64,000 nt of DNA from Parcubacteria group bacterium. Its GTDB lineage: Bacteria; Patescibacteria; Paceibacteria; UBA9973; UBA2103. The stretch is taken from the NCBI GenBank assembly GCA_028286605.1, contig JAQBRE010000002.1:434001-498000 (forward strand), given 5' to 3'. Positions 49,600-57,696 of the stretch are shown in pieces. The number at the start of each line of letters is the position of its first letter. Position 1 is the first letter of the stretch. Position numbers and translations under genes: made by a program. The notes beneath the pieces were generated by a model. That model made no database searches. It was not told the DNA's origin and saw only the letters and a list, made by a program, of their open reading frames with translations.

Positions 49600-49842
49600 C
49601 TAGGAATGCAGCGTTTGGCGGCTTCGTAGGGTGTTCTTGTACAGAAGGACCGTTCGTTCGCCTAGCTCATGGTAGAGGGTATGAGCCATGGTGAGGACTA
49701 GGGAAAGACGGGCGCGAAGCGCCCGATCAAACTCTGGATACAAAGCAAAGATCACACCGAAAGCACCCAGCACGATGGCAAGGAAGAAGAGTCCGAATGT
49801 CCCAGCTAACAGAATGAAGGTTATTCGCTCGTATAGATGCAT
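49600..49842 (-). CDS. Small membrane protein, unknown (80 residues)
   Basis: An 80-residue protein with one long hydrophobic helix (about residues 7-34, TFILLAGTFGLFFLAIVLGA) and a basic amphipathic C-terminal part. No family is recognised. CATACT (49856-49851, minus strand) is eight bases before the ATG, giving the leaderless pattern that supports it as a gene. Confidence 0.55.
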   Translation of the reverse strand: MHLYERITFILLAGTFGLFFLAIVLGAFGVIFALYPEFDRALRARLSLVLTMAHTLYHELGERTVLLYKNTLRSRQTLHS

Positions 49843-49894
49843 ATGCGCGCAGTATGCATATTTGGGCCTAAAGGGTCAATGAAGACCTGAACGG

Positions 49895-50575
49895 CTACGG
49901 GTATCCGGGGTAATACTCGATCTTAATGTCATCCACCCACTCAGTGCCTGGAATAACACTTAACACCTTACCGAAAATCCTTGAATCCTCCTGATTCACC
50001 GGAATAGGCTGATACGTACCGTAATGATTCTGCGGATTCAAGTACACCATTTCATCTATCTTTCGATACTGCTTGATAACGGCCATGTTACCGAGTACCG
50101 CAACCACTTGGTCTCCGTCGCTCACTTCTTCGGTTACCTCAACTATTACGTAGTCGCCGCTGCGGATACCTGCATCGATCATACTGTCGCCAACTGCACG
50201 AACCGCTGCAAGATTCTTCTTGGTGCCAACCAAGCGGCTATCGATAGCGATGAATTCTCCGAACTCATTCTGCGCGAACACCTCAACAGCATCACACCCT
50301 GCAGAAGCGATGACAGGAATCTGAATGATGCCTGAGTGCGCGAAAGGGAATTCAGTATCAAGGATAGTGATGCTGCGATGCTGGTTGCGGTCGCGCTTCG
50401 TAAAGCCTTTTCGTTCTAATGATTCAAGACGCTGCGTAACGCTGCGAAGCGAGCGTAGATTCAGGCCGATACGCATTTCAGTAATGGTCGGAGCCTGCTG
50501 ATTTTTCGCAAAATACTGCTTTATAAAATTGAGCGTTTCTTCCTGTGCACCGGTGAGAATATTGTGCGTTGCCAT
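49895..50575 (-). CDS. lexA: LexA-type self-cleaving repressor
   Basis: A 226-residue protein. The N-terminal winged-helix domain (about 1-70) has NFIKQYFAKNQQAPTITEM and a recognition helix with RSLRSVTQRLESLERKG, as in LexA. The C-terminal S24 peptidase domain has the Ala-Gly cleavage site in VIASAGCDA, the nucleophile Ser in AVGDSMIDAGI and the general-base Lys in GNMAVIKQYR, so RecA-stimulated self-cleavage should work. It likely controls an SOS response; uvrA may be a target. The frame is open to 50746, but TATCTT on the minus strand (50589-50584) lies eight bases before the ATG at 50575, and MATHNILTGAQEETLNFI is the family-like start. Inverted repeats upstream suggest autoregulation. 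Confidence 0.9.
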   Translation of the reverse strand: MATHNILTGAQEETLNFIKQYFAKNQQAPTITEMRIGLNLRSLRSVTQRLESLERKGFTKRDRNQHRSITILDTEFPFAHSGIIQIPVIASAGCDAVEVFAQNEFGEFIAIDSRLVGTKKNLAAVRAVGDSMIDAGIRSGDYVIVEVTEEVSDGDQVVAVLGNMAVIKQYRKIDEMVYLNPQNHYGTYQPIPVNQEDSRIFGKVLSVIPGTEWVDDIKIEYYPGYP

Positions 50576-50609
50576 ATATCTACAAGATACACCCATCACG
50601 CATGCATGT

Positions 50610-50651
50610 TGTATGTTATCCACACAATTTGCACACAACATACACAACTTT
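50610..50651 (-). promoter_or_regulatory. Repeat cluster upstream of lexA, candidate operator
   Basis: TGTATGTT (50610-50617) and AACATACA (50637-50644) form an inverted repeat with a 19-base spacer. Within and beside it, the minus strand reads TTGTGT three times at about 10-base steps. One edge, CATACACAACTTT (50639-50651), recurs before uvrA at 20464-20476. The cluster lies 35-76 bases before the lexA start, a fitting place for autoregulation. Confidence 0.5.
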
Positions 50652-50661
50652 ACTGCACAGG

Positions 50662-50729
50662 TAAAAAGAAAAACCGCTCCTCCTCCTGTGTCTCGCAATA
50701 AATGCGATAGCAGGAAGAGGGCGATTTTC
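50662..50729 (-). terminator. Imperfect terminator of the minus-strand PEP-CTERM gene
   Basis: On the minus strand AAATCGCCCTCTTCCTGC pairs imperfectly with a CAGGAGGAGGAGCGG stretch and runs into TTTTTCTTTTT. Confidence 0.6.
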
Positions 50730-50749
50730 AGATTGGCTTGCGCCATAGA

Positions 50750-51460
50750 TCAGGTCGGAACGACCACCGGACGCCGAAGCTTCCGGAACATCGCACCGAC
50801 GCCGCCGAAGCCGACGAGCATCAAAGCCCACATCGACGGTTCGGGAACCGCATGAACTTCGGTGATTTGCGCAAAGACGTTGTCGATGGCGATGGCGTTG
50901 TGTTCCAGGCCGGTGGTGCCGAGGGGGTCGGTCTCACTGGTGGGCTTCACAGCCAGCCAAAGATCGGTGAACGTGCCGCTGGTCGCCTCGATGTTGAGGG
51001 TCTCGAAGCTGTGGAACGGAACGCCGCCGAAGGTCTGGGCCGTAACGAAGGTCGTGCCGTTCATCACCCGCAGAAGCAGATTGTCGCCCGGCGCGCTGAA
51101 GAAGCTGCCGAAGTCGAGGCTCAGCGCTTTGAAGGCGGTGCCGGGAGCCGAGTGGATGTCGATGTAGCCGAGGTGCTGCGAAGGCGCGAAGCTCGGGTTG
51201 GAACCCGCCAGCGTGCTGATGATGTCCTGCGTCGAAGAAAGGCTCTTGACGTCGAAAATCATGCCGTCATTGGTGTAGGTACTCACACCCGGAGCCGTGC
51301 CGGTGAAGCCCGTGAAATCCACGGAGTTCGTGGCGATAAAGCCCGGAGGAACGCCCACCGAAACGATGACCGTCGTGGCGTTCGCCGGAGTCGAGAGCGC
51401 GAGAAGCGCACCCGCCAAAGCGAGGGCCGAAGCGGCCCCAAGCAGAGAAACGTGTCGCAT
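50750..51460 (-). CDS. PEP-CTERM secreted protein (PEPxxWA subtype)
   Basis: A 236-residue exported protein. The signal peptide covers about residues 1-28. The body is a beta-rich domain with DFTGFTGTAPGVSTY and LSLDFGSFFSAPGDNLLLRV, similar in style to PEP-CTERM surface proteins of Alphaproteobacteria. The C-terminus has the sorting signal VPEPSMWALMLVGFGGVGA (about 204-222), one membrane helix, then RKLRRP. Exosortases of Gram-negative bacteria process this signal; none is in the window and Patescibacteria are not known for it. A TTGACA promoter (51560-51555), an AAGGAGAG ribosome-binding site and a private terminator mark it as a cassette, divergent to a second PEP-CTERM gene. Confidence 0.85.
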   Translation of the reverse strand: MRHVSLLGAASALALAGALLALSTPANATTVIVSVGVPPGFIATNSVDFTGFTGTAPGVSTYTNDGMIFDVKSLSSTQDIISTLAGSNPSFAPSQHLGYIDIHSAPGTAFKALSLDFGSFFSAPGDNLLLRVMNGTTFVTAQTFGGVPFHSFETLNIEATSGTFTDLWLAVKPTSETDPLGTTGLEHNAIAIDNVFAQITEVHAVPEPSMWALMLVGFGGVGAMFRKLRRPVVVPT

Positions 51461-51532
51461 GTAGACTCTCCTTCAAGAGACTGTTGAACTAGGTTAATCT
51501 ATGGGAAGCAAGAAGAACTGTATTTCCTCTAT

Positions 51533-51560
51533 ATACTACAAACAACCACGATTCTGTCAA
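51533..51560 (-). promoter_or_regulatory. Promoter of the minus-strand PEP-CTERM gene
   Basis: Minus-strand TTGACA (51560-51555) and TAGTAT (51538-51533), 16 bases apart. Confidence 0.55.
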
Positions 51561-51595
51561 GGGCTATTCACAGGAAACCCAGTATTTCCAAGGTA

Positions 51596-51624
51596 TTGAC
51601 AAAATGACCAATATAGATTTAAAT
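51596..51624 (+). promoter_or_regulatory. Promoter of the plus-strand PEP-CTERM gene
   Basis: TTGACA (51596-51601) and TTAAAT (51619-51624), 17 bases apart, about 36 bases from its divergent counterpart; both may share a regulator. Confidence 0.55.
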
Positions 51625-51705
51625 ACACGGGACTACAGCGGTTCGCCCTTGGGGGACTGACGGTACGTCTTGTACAACACCAACCGGTTCAGGGAGATCT
51701 GACCA

Positions 51706-52248
51706 ATGAATATCAAGCTTCTCGCGGGCGCCGCTCTGGCGCTCGGTCTGACCACTGCGGCCTTCGGGGCGCAGGCCTCGATCTACGACTTCAGCTGGAT
51801 CGACACCGTCGGCGGCAACGATTCGGCCACCGGGCAATTCACCTTGAACAGCTCGTCTGTGATCACCAACTTCACCGGCACGCAAATCGTGGGCACCAGC
51901 ACCAGCGCAATCGGCGGCACCTCGAGCTTCGGCTCGGCGGATCAGCTCTTCTCGCCGACGGCGGCGGAGCCCTTCGACTTCAATGGCGCGTCCTACCACA
52001 CGGCGACCCTCGGCGACTTCAATCTGGCCTTCGACCCGGGGAGCGGCTTGGGCCTCGTGCGCATCAGCAGCACCGAAACCCCCGGCGGCACCGCCGACGG
52101 CGAACACTCGATCACGTTCTCGGCGACCAAGGTCGCGGGCGGCGTTCCGGAACCGGCGAGCTGGGCTCTGATGATCCTGGGCTTCGGCGGCGTCGGCGCC
52201 ACCCTGCGCAACACGAAGCGGAAGACGGCCCTGGCCGCCACCGCCTAG
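51706..52248 (+). CDS. PEP-CTERM secreted protein (PEPxxWA subtype)
   Basis: A 180-residue exported protein. Signal peptide about residues 1-26 (LAGAALALGLTTAAFGAQA), then a small beta-rich domain with YDFSWIDTVGGNDSATGQF, and the C-terminal signal VPEPASWALMILGFGGVGA (about 146-164) followed by a basic stretch. This exact subtype is characteristic of Sphingomonadales and Caulobacterales. The DNA is visibly richer in G and C than neighbouring genes. A Shine-Dalgarno sequence AGGGAG (51691-51696) and a strong terminator (52302-52334) complete the cassette. Recent acquisition from a proteobacterium, or a chimeric assembly, are the main explanations. Confidence 0.88.
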   Translation: MNIKLLAGAALALGLTTAAFGAQASIYDFSWIDTVGGNDSATGQFTLNSSSVITNFTGTQIVGTSTSAIGGTSSFGSADQLFSPTAAEPFDFNGASYHTATLGDFNLAFDPGSGLGLVRISSTETPGGTADGEHSITFSATKVAGGVPEPASWALMILGFGGVGATLRNTKRKTALAATA

Positions 52249-52278
52249 AACGCAGAAGCGCGACGACGACTAAACCAC

Positions 52279-52334
52279 GTGCCGCCGAGGCGGCACGAAA
52301 AGGGCCTCTCCAGAAATGGAGAGGCCCACTTTTT
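52279..52334 (+). terminator. Double hairpin terminator
   Basis: GTGCCGCC/GGCGGCAC (52279-52296), then GGGCCTCTCC/GGAGAGGCCC (52302-52327) followed by ACTTTTT. The second also serves the convergent cupredoxin-like gene. Confidence 0.85.
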
Positions 52335-52355
52335 ATACTTTGGTCAGGCGAAAAC

Positions 52356-52862
52356 CTAATCTACGATGACGTTGATCGTGTACGGCTTCGCAATATTCGT
52401 TGCGGGCCAGTACGGCGTGAACGTCATGTTCGACGCGGCGGTGAAGCTTACCATCTTCGTGCTGCCAGGAGTAATAGTTCCTGTGGAAAGAGTCGCGCTG
52501 CGGTAGTCGAGGCCGCCATGATACGTGGTTCCCGCGTCAGCGCCGAAGGTGATGCTTACCGGCGTTCCTTTCTTAACCGTAATGGTCTTGAGGTCTGCCG
52601 TCGCATCATTTCCGTTTACAACGAAGTGCATCGCTGCGGGAGTGCCCGCTGAAGGTACAGGAGTCGCTCCGATTGTCACATTCGCTTGCACCATCGCAGG
52701 AGCCGCGGTGCCGCTTATATCCATACCAGTTGGCATGGTGGTTGATGACACCGCCTGAGTTGTTGCTGGTATGGAAGCTGCATTATTCTTCATCCATGCG
52801 TATACACCGCCTGCAATGAGGACGAGTACGATGATGAGGCCGATAACGTAAGGAGTTTTCAT
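52356..52862 (-). CDS. Membrane-anchored cupredoxin-like protein lacking copper ligands
   Basis: A 168-residue protein: N-terminal membrane helix (about residues 5-23), a Thr/Ala/Pro linker, and a C-terminal cupredoxin-like domain (DLKTITVKKGTPVSITFGAD, then SNMTFTPYWPATNIAKPYTI). In copper-binding members the last loop has Cys, His and Met; here the loop reads TPYWPATNIAKP, with no Cys or His, so copper binding is unlikely. Possibly a structural or electron-independent surface protein. No clear ribosome-binding site. Confidence 0.7.
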   Translation of the reverse strand: MKTPYVIGLIIVLVLIAGGVYAWMKNNAASIPATTQAVSSTTMPTGMDISGTAAPAMVQANVTIGATPVPSAGTPAAMHFVVNGNDATADLKTITVKKGTPVSITFGADAGTTYHGGLDYRSATLSTGTITPGSTKMVSFTAASNMTFTPYWPATNIAKPYTINVIVD

Positions 52863-52916
52863 ACGGAATTTCGGTTAGAGGGTATTGAATACTTAGTATA
52901 CTACGATGAAATACCT

Positions 52917-52922
52917 TATAAT
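52917..52922 (+). promoter_or_regulatory. TATAAT -10 element of the ABC exporter operon
   Basis: TATAAT is eight bases before the ATG at 52931. A TATACT at 52898-52903 gives a second option. Confidence 0.55.
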
Positions 52923-52930
52923 GGTGAATT

Positions 52931-54688
52931 ATGGCTGATAAACAAGCTTCAACCCCTCCTGCGGAGGGAACTCTTTTTGACCTGCTACGCCCGTACAGCG
53001 GGTGGATAATTCTGCTGCTCGTATTCACGATAGGCGGGAACGCGCTTAACCTTGCAGTGCCGCAGATTCTTTCGCAGGCTATTGATGCGTACACCACGCA
53101 CACGCTGGTTCTGGGCCGAACGCTTACGCTGTTCGGTTTCGTGGCCTTCGGAATCTTCCTTTTGAACAACCTGCAGAGCCTGGTGCAGACATATGCATCA
53201 GAGCGCGTTGCACGTGATCTGCGTACCCGTATCGCCACTGCTATCTCGCATCAGGACTACGCGAGCGCGGAAGAGATGACCCCATCGACCCTTCTGACGA
53301 ACCTTACTTCTGACGTAGACGCAGTGAAGACATTCGTTTCGCAGGCCGTGGCGTCTATCATCTCTTCGATTTTCCTTATCATCGGCGCGAGCGCGTTGCT
53401 ACTTTCGATTAACTGGAAGCTCGCGCTCGCCGTGCTTGCCGTTCTTCCATTCATTGGCGGAACCTTCTATGTAGTGCTCGGTCGCGTTCGTAAGCTATTC
53501 CGTAGATCGCAGGAAGCTATTGATCGCCTGAATAAGGTGATTAATGAAAGCGTGTTGGGTGCGGCGCTTATTCGTCTTCTAAATTCGCAAACACAAGAGT
53601 ACGGCAAGTTCCTTGATGCGAACGGTAATGCACGAAGCATCAGCATGCAGATATTACGCCTGTTTGCCGCAATGATTCCGGTTATTACGTTCCTTACGAA
53701 CGTCGCGACGCTCGTAATTCTTATACTGGGTGGCGAGTTCGTGATCGGAGGAACGATGACGCTTGGTCAGTTCACGGCGTTCAATAGTTACTTGGGTATC
53801 CTTATCTTCCCGATAATCATCATTGGTTTTATGAGCAACGCGATCGCACAGGCGAGTGCATCATATGCGCGTATTTCCGTGGTGCTTGGCAAGCCAGTAC
53901 GCGATGCAGGAGGCGAGCGAAGTTCGCCTCTGACCGGAGCTATCGAAGTTCACGACCTCTCGCAATCGTTCGGCGAACAGAAAGTGCTTCGCGACGTATC
54001 CTTCTCCATCAAGCCAGGAACGAAGAACGCTATTCTTGGTCCCACGGCAGCAGGAAAGTCGCAGCTCCTGTATCTTATGACCGGCCTGCTCGCACCGAAC
54101 TCCGGTACGGTTTTGTATGACGGCGAACCTATCAATGCATATCAGAAGGCATCATTCTATTCGCAGATCGGTTTCGTATTCCAGGACAGCAGCATGTTCA
54201 ACCTTACGCTTCGCGAGAACATCGCATTCAGCACGAGCGTTACGGATGAGCAGCTCGCGAAAGCTATCGACACCGCAGAGCTACATGATTTCATCGCATC
54301 GCTTCCAGATGGCCTCGACACTATCGTTTCCGAACGCGGCACATCGCTTTCCGGCGGCCAGAAGCAGCGCGTAATGCTTGCCCGTGCACTCGCGCAGGAT
54401 CCGAAGATCCTGCTGCTTGATGATTTCACTGCGCGTGTAGATACGCGCACCGAGCAATCCATCCTTGCGAACGTGCGTAAGAATTATCCAGACCTCACGC
54501 TCATTTCCGTTACGCAGAAGATCGCGCCGATAGAAGACTACGATCAGATCATCGTACTTATGGAAGGAGAAATACTGGCGACCGGCGTACACAAGGATCT
54601 GATGCACACTTCACCGGAATACGTCCAGATATATGATTCGCAGCAGTCCACTGAACAATATGATGCACCGAAGCACCCAACCGCATAA
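52931..54688 (+). CDS. ABC exporter half-transporter, subunit 1
   Basis: A 585-residue protein with six membrane helices (about 20-310) and one ATPase domain. Walker A is GPTAAGKSQLLYLMTG, the signature is the canonical LSGGQKQRV, and Walker B is ILLLDDFTARVD, in which the catalytic Glu is replaced by Asp. Such a degenerate catalytic residue is typical of one half of heterodimeric exporters (TM287/288, BmrCD). Substrate unknown; lipids, drugs or peptides are common. The partner follows three bases after the stop. Confidence 0.9.
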   Translation: MADKQASTPPAEGTLFDLLRPYSGWIILLLVFTIGGNALNLAVPQILSQAIDAYTTHTLVLGRTLTLFGFVAFGIFLLNNLQSLVQTYASERVARDLRTRIATAISHQDYASAEEMTPSTLLTNLTSDVDAVKTFVSQAVASIISSIFLIIGASALLLSINWKLALAVLAVLPFIGGTFYVVLGRVRKLFRRSQEAIDRLNKVINESVLGAALIRLLNSQTQEYGKFLDANGNARSISMQILRLFAAMIPVITFLTNVATLVILILGGEFVIGGTMTLGQFTAFNSYLGILIFPIIIIGFMSNAIAQASASYARISVVLGKPVRDAGGERSSPLTGAIEVHDLSQSFGEQKVLRDVSFSIKPGTKNAILGPTAAGKSQLLYLMTGLLAPNSGTVLYDGEPINAYQKASFYSQIGFVFQDSSMFNLTLRENIAFSTSVTDEQLAKAIDTAELHDFIASLPDGLDTIVSERGTSLSGGQKQRVMLARALAQDPKILLLDDFTARVDTRTEQSILANVRKNYPDLTLISVTQKIAPIEDYDQIIVLMEGEILATGVHKDLMHTSPEYVQIYDSQQSTEQYDAPKHPTA

Positions 54689-54691
54689 CCT

Positions 54692-56458
54692 ATGGATTAC
54701 ACCCTAACCACATCAGGAGGAGACGAAAAAAAGAAAGCGCTCGCAGGCGCGTGGGAAAGCCTTGCGCCGCTTCTTCGTGATGAGAAGACGAACCTGGCTA
54801 TCGCGCTTATTGCAGTACTCGTGAACTCTGCAACGAACCTGCTTGCACCTATCGTCATCGCGCACGTTATCGATACAGCAATCGCTACGCACAACTTCGT
54901 TGAGGTGCTGCGTGAAAGCGCGCTGCTTGGCGTAGTGTATGTTGCCGGCCTTATTGCAGGGTATTTGCAGACCATTCGTATGGGAACGGTCGGTCGCGGC
55001 GTTCTTTTCAAGCTTCGTAATGCGCTTTTCACCAAGCTTTCTGAACTGCCTATCGCGTTCTTCAATCAGAACAAGGCAGGCGATCTTATTTCGCGCATCA
55101 ACAATGATACCGACAAGCTCAACCAATTCTTCGCGCAGGCGCTGATGCAGTTCATCGGCAGCTTCTTCGTTATTCTTGGCGCAGGCGTATTGCTACTTGT
55201 GCTGAATTGGCACTTAGGCCTCGGCGCACTCTTGCCAGCTGCAGGCGTGCTCATTATCACGCAATTCCTTTCACCGTGGGTGAAGCGCAAGAGCCGCGAC
55301 GGCCTGCAGAGCCTCGGTTCGCTTTCTGCCGAAGTGCAGGAAAGCATCGCGAACTTCAAAGTGATCGTCGCCTTCGATCGTTTGGATTATTTCCGTCAGA
55401 AGTTCGATCAGGCGAATGTACGAAACTACAAAGCATCCGTCGGCGCTGGTATCGCCTCGAACCTATTCACGCCACTGTATACGGTTGCGGCGAACATCGC
55501 GCAGATCGTGGTGCTTGGCTATGGCGTCCTGCTGATATCGAACGGTTCGCTCACGGTGGGTCTCTTGATTGGGTACCTTCTATACGTAACGAGCTTCTAT
55601 AACCCGCTTCGCCAGCTCGCCAGCGTATGGTCCAGCTTGCAGCTTGCCCTTGCGTCGCTCGACCGCATTCAGGAAGTGCTCGGTCTTGAAAGCAATCTGC
55701 CGATACTGCCGGTTACCTCAACAGATTCGAAGCATGCACACACGCTGCTTTCTTTCGACGACGTCTCCTTCGCCTATCCTGAAGGGAAGAATGTGCTGCA
55801 TGATGTTTCCTTCGAGCTTGCGCAGGGAAAGACGTACGCACTCGTTGGTCCCACGGGTGGAGGCAAAACCACGACCGCATCGCTCATGGCACGTCTCTTT
55901 GATCCTGTCTCAGGAACTATCGAACTGAATGGAAAAGATATTCGAACGTATACGCCTGAAGAACGCGCGAAACATATCGGTTTTATCTTGCAGGAACCGT
56001 TCCTGTTCAGCGGCACTATTCGTGACAACATTTCGTATGGAAATCCTGAACTCGTCGCGATGAATGATGATGAGTTGCGAGCGGTATTGAAAGAGAAAAA
56101 TCTCGTGCAGCTCATTGAACGATTTAATGATGGATTGGATACGAATGTAGTTGCGGCAGGAGAAGGTATTTCATTGGGGCAGAAGCAGCTCATCGCGTTC
56201 ATGCGCGCGGTACTCCGCGCGCCGGCACTGCTTATTCTTGATGAAGCAACGGCGAACATCGATACCGTTACGGAACAGCTTCTTGAAGAAATCCTTGAAC
56301 AGCTTCCGCGCACCACGACGAAAGTTATTATCGCGCATCGCCTTAATACTATTCAAAGCGCAGATAGTATCTTCTTCGTGAATGGAGGAACCGTTACAGA
56401 GGCGGGTTCAATGGAACACGCTGTGGAGATGCTCCTTTCTGGAACGCACGCGAGCTAG
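54692..56458 (+). CDS. ABC exporter half-transporter, subunit 2
   Basis: A 588-residue partner with six membrane helices and an ATPase domain. Walker A is GPTGGGKTTTASLMAR and Walker B LLILDEATANID has the catalytic Glu, but the signature is ISLGQKQLI instead of LSGGQ. Because site composition crosses over in the dimer, the pair should have one full catalytic site (this Walker B with the LSGGQ of subunit 1) and one degenerate site. The stop shares CTAG (56455-56458) with the stop of the convergent response regulator. Confidence 0.92.
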   Translation: MDYTLTTSGGDEKKKALAGAWESLAPLLRDEKTNLAIALIAVLVNSATNLLAPIVIAHVIDTAIATHNFVEVLRESALLGVVYVAGLIAGYLQTIRMGTVGRGVLFKLRNALFTKLSELPIAFFNQNKAGDLISRINNDTDKLNQFFAQALMQFIGSFFVILGAGVLLLVLNWHLGLGALLPAAGVLIITQFLSPWVKRKSRDGLQSLGSLSAEVQESIANFKVIVAFDRLDYFRQKFDQANVRNYKASVGAGIASNLFTPLYTVAANIAQIVVLGYGVLLISNGSLTVGLLIGYLLYVTSFYNPLRQLASVWSSLQLALASLDRIQEVLGLESNLPILPVTSTDSKHAHTLLSFDDVSFAYPEGKNVLHDVSFELAQGKTYALVGPTGGGKTTTASLMARLFDPVSGTIELNGKDIRTYTPEERAKHIGFILQEPFLFSGTIRDNISYGNPELVAMNDDELRAVLKEKNLVQLIERFNDGLDTNVVAAGEGISLGQKQLIAFMRAVLRAPALLILDEATANIDTVTEQLLEEILEQLPRTTTKVIIAHRLNTIQSADSIFFVNGGTVTEAGSMEHAVEMLLSGTHAS

Positions 56459-56817
56459 TTCTTGCTAACCAGTTCGCCCAAAATAAGGCGCAGCTCCGCT
56501 GCGCCTATCGGCTTCGTTAAATGCGCTGTAAATCCTGCAGCAATAGCCTTCTCCTTATCTTCCTGCTGGCCGTATCCTGTAAGGGCAACCGCAGGCAATG
56601 TGTGGCCGAATGCGCGCATCGCAACAACCGTTGCGTACCCATCCATATCCGGCATGCCGATATCTATGAACGCGATGCTCGCTTCGGTATCGTGAAGATA
56701 CTCAATCAGTTCGGCACCGGAATAGAGCGCCTGCGCCTCCCATCCCATCGCTTTCAGCAGCTTCACCAATCCATCGGCCGCAGCCTGATTATCATCAACG
56801 ATGAGGATCTTCTTCAT
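56455..56817 (-). CDS. Single-domain response regulator
   Basis: A 120-residue stand-alone receiver. The acidic pocket is in ILIVDDNQ, the phosphorylated Asp in AFIDIGMPDMDG (about residue 52), the Thr in VALTGYG, and the Lys in LTKPIG. The fold resembles the receivers that follow hybrid kinases. It has no output domain, so it probably signals through protein binding. The MASE1 kinase at 58426-60033 is a plausible partner, on the same strand. The start ATG at 56817 has no clear Shine-Dalgarno sequence. Confidence 0.92.
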   Translation of the reverse strand: MKKILIVDDNQAAADGLVKLLKAMGWEAQALYSGAELIEYLHDTEASIAFIDIGMPDMDGYATVVAMRAFGHTLPAVALTGYGQQEDKEKAIAAGFTAHLTKPIGAAELRLILGELVSKN

Positions 56818-56835
56818 GCACTCACAGTACTGGTA

Positions 56836-57621
56836 TCAGACTGATGGCGCAATAAGCGCAAGCAGCTTTTTGTGGAATTCCGAAGTGGCTGCTGAAACGA
56901 ATCCCTTCGTATCGCCATCGTACCGCTGCGGTTCGCCGTGAAGATCTGAGGTTACGCCACCAGCTTCTTCCACGATTACTTTCGCCGCTGCGCAGTCCCA
57001 CGGATTCGAAAGAGGGAATACGACGCCATCGAGCTGTCCGGCCGCAACCATCATGTGCGCATACACCGTTGAGCTGTATGAAAGCAGGCGGACGCGTTCT
57101 TGCCGTGCCTGCTCAAAAAAATTCAAGTTCTTAAATCCTTTGTGACCATCTGTTTCGATATAGCTTCCGTCAAGCTCCGTTCGCGCTGCCGTATGGATAG
57201 GCAGGTCATTCATGAACGCGCCCTCGCCGTGAACAGCGTGATACAAACGCTTCATGTGAGGGTCGTACACCACACCCACGACAGGTGTGCCCTTCTTCAC
57301 TAAGGCTAGTGAAAAAACATTCGTAGGAACGCCGCGCACGAATGCCGCAGTGCCGTCGATCGGGTCGAAGACCCACACGAACTCGCTCTCCTTCATTCTC
57401 TTTCCTTCTTCGCCATATAAGCTGTGTTCGGGATACGCCGCTTCCAAACGTGCCACCACTAACTGCTGGATGCGTTCATCGGCCACGGTAACAGGGGACT
57501 GATTCGAGGCACTCTGAGAATCCTCTTTAAGAGTATATTCAACGTCCATGCCGAAATACTCCGTCATAATGACGCCCGCTTCTAGCGCGATTTCCTTCGC
57601 GATGTCCAAATACTCTTGCAT
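56836..57621 (-). CDS. Inositol monophosphatase family phosphatase
   Basis: A 261-residue metal-dependent sugar phosphatase. Motifs: the Glu pair in YGEEGK, VFDPIDGTAAFVRGVP (DPIDGT) and WDCAAAKVIVEEAGG. Family members act on inositol phosphate, fructose bisphosphate, histidinol phosphate or PAP; the residues seen do not decide. The frame is open to 57681, but TATAAT on the minus strand (57634-57629) lies seven bases before the ATG at 57621, and MQEYLDIAKEIALEAG is the usual start. Confidence 0.88.
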   Translation of the reverse strand: MQEYLDIAKEIALEAGVIMTEYFGMDVEYTLKEDSQSASNQSPVTVADERIQQLVVARLEAAYPEHSLYGEEGKRMKESEFVWVFDPIDGTAAFVRGVPTNVFSLALVKKGTPVVGVVYDPHMKRLYHAVHGEGAFMNDLPIHTAARTELDGSYIETDGHKGFKNLNFFEQARQERVRLLSYSSTVYAHMMVAAGQLDGVVFPLSNPWDCAAAKVIVEEAGGVTSDLHGEPQRYDGDTKGFVSAATSEFHKKLLALIAPSV

Positions 57622-57628
57622 TTGCTGG

Positions 57629-57634
57629 ATTATA
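57629..57634 (-). promoter_or_regulatory. TATAAT -10 element that sets the phosphatase start
   Basis: Minus-strand consensus TATAAT, seven bases before the ATG at 57621. Confidence 0.6.
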
Positions 57635-57661
57635 TCAGACCGTACATGAAATCTCCCTAAA

Positions 57662-57690
57662 GTATAAAAAGAGACAGACACCGGTAAGAG
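57662..57690 (-). terminator. Terminator of the Nudix-like gene
   Basis: On the minus strand GACAGGCAC pairs with GTGTCTGTC (one G-T pair) and is followed by TCTTTTT. Confidence 0.75.
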
Positions 57691-57696
57691 TGCCTG

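Noticed and set aside
50576..50746. Longer LexA starting at 50746
   Set aside because: It would code through the repeat cluster and the terminator of the neighbouring gene; LexA homology begins at the ATG at 50575.
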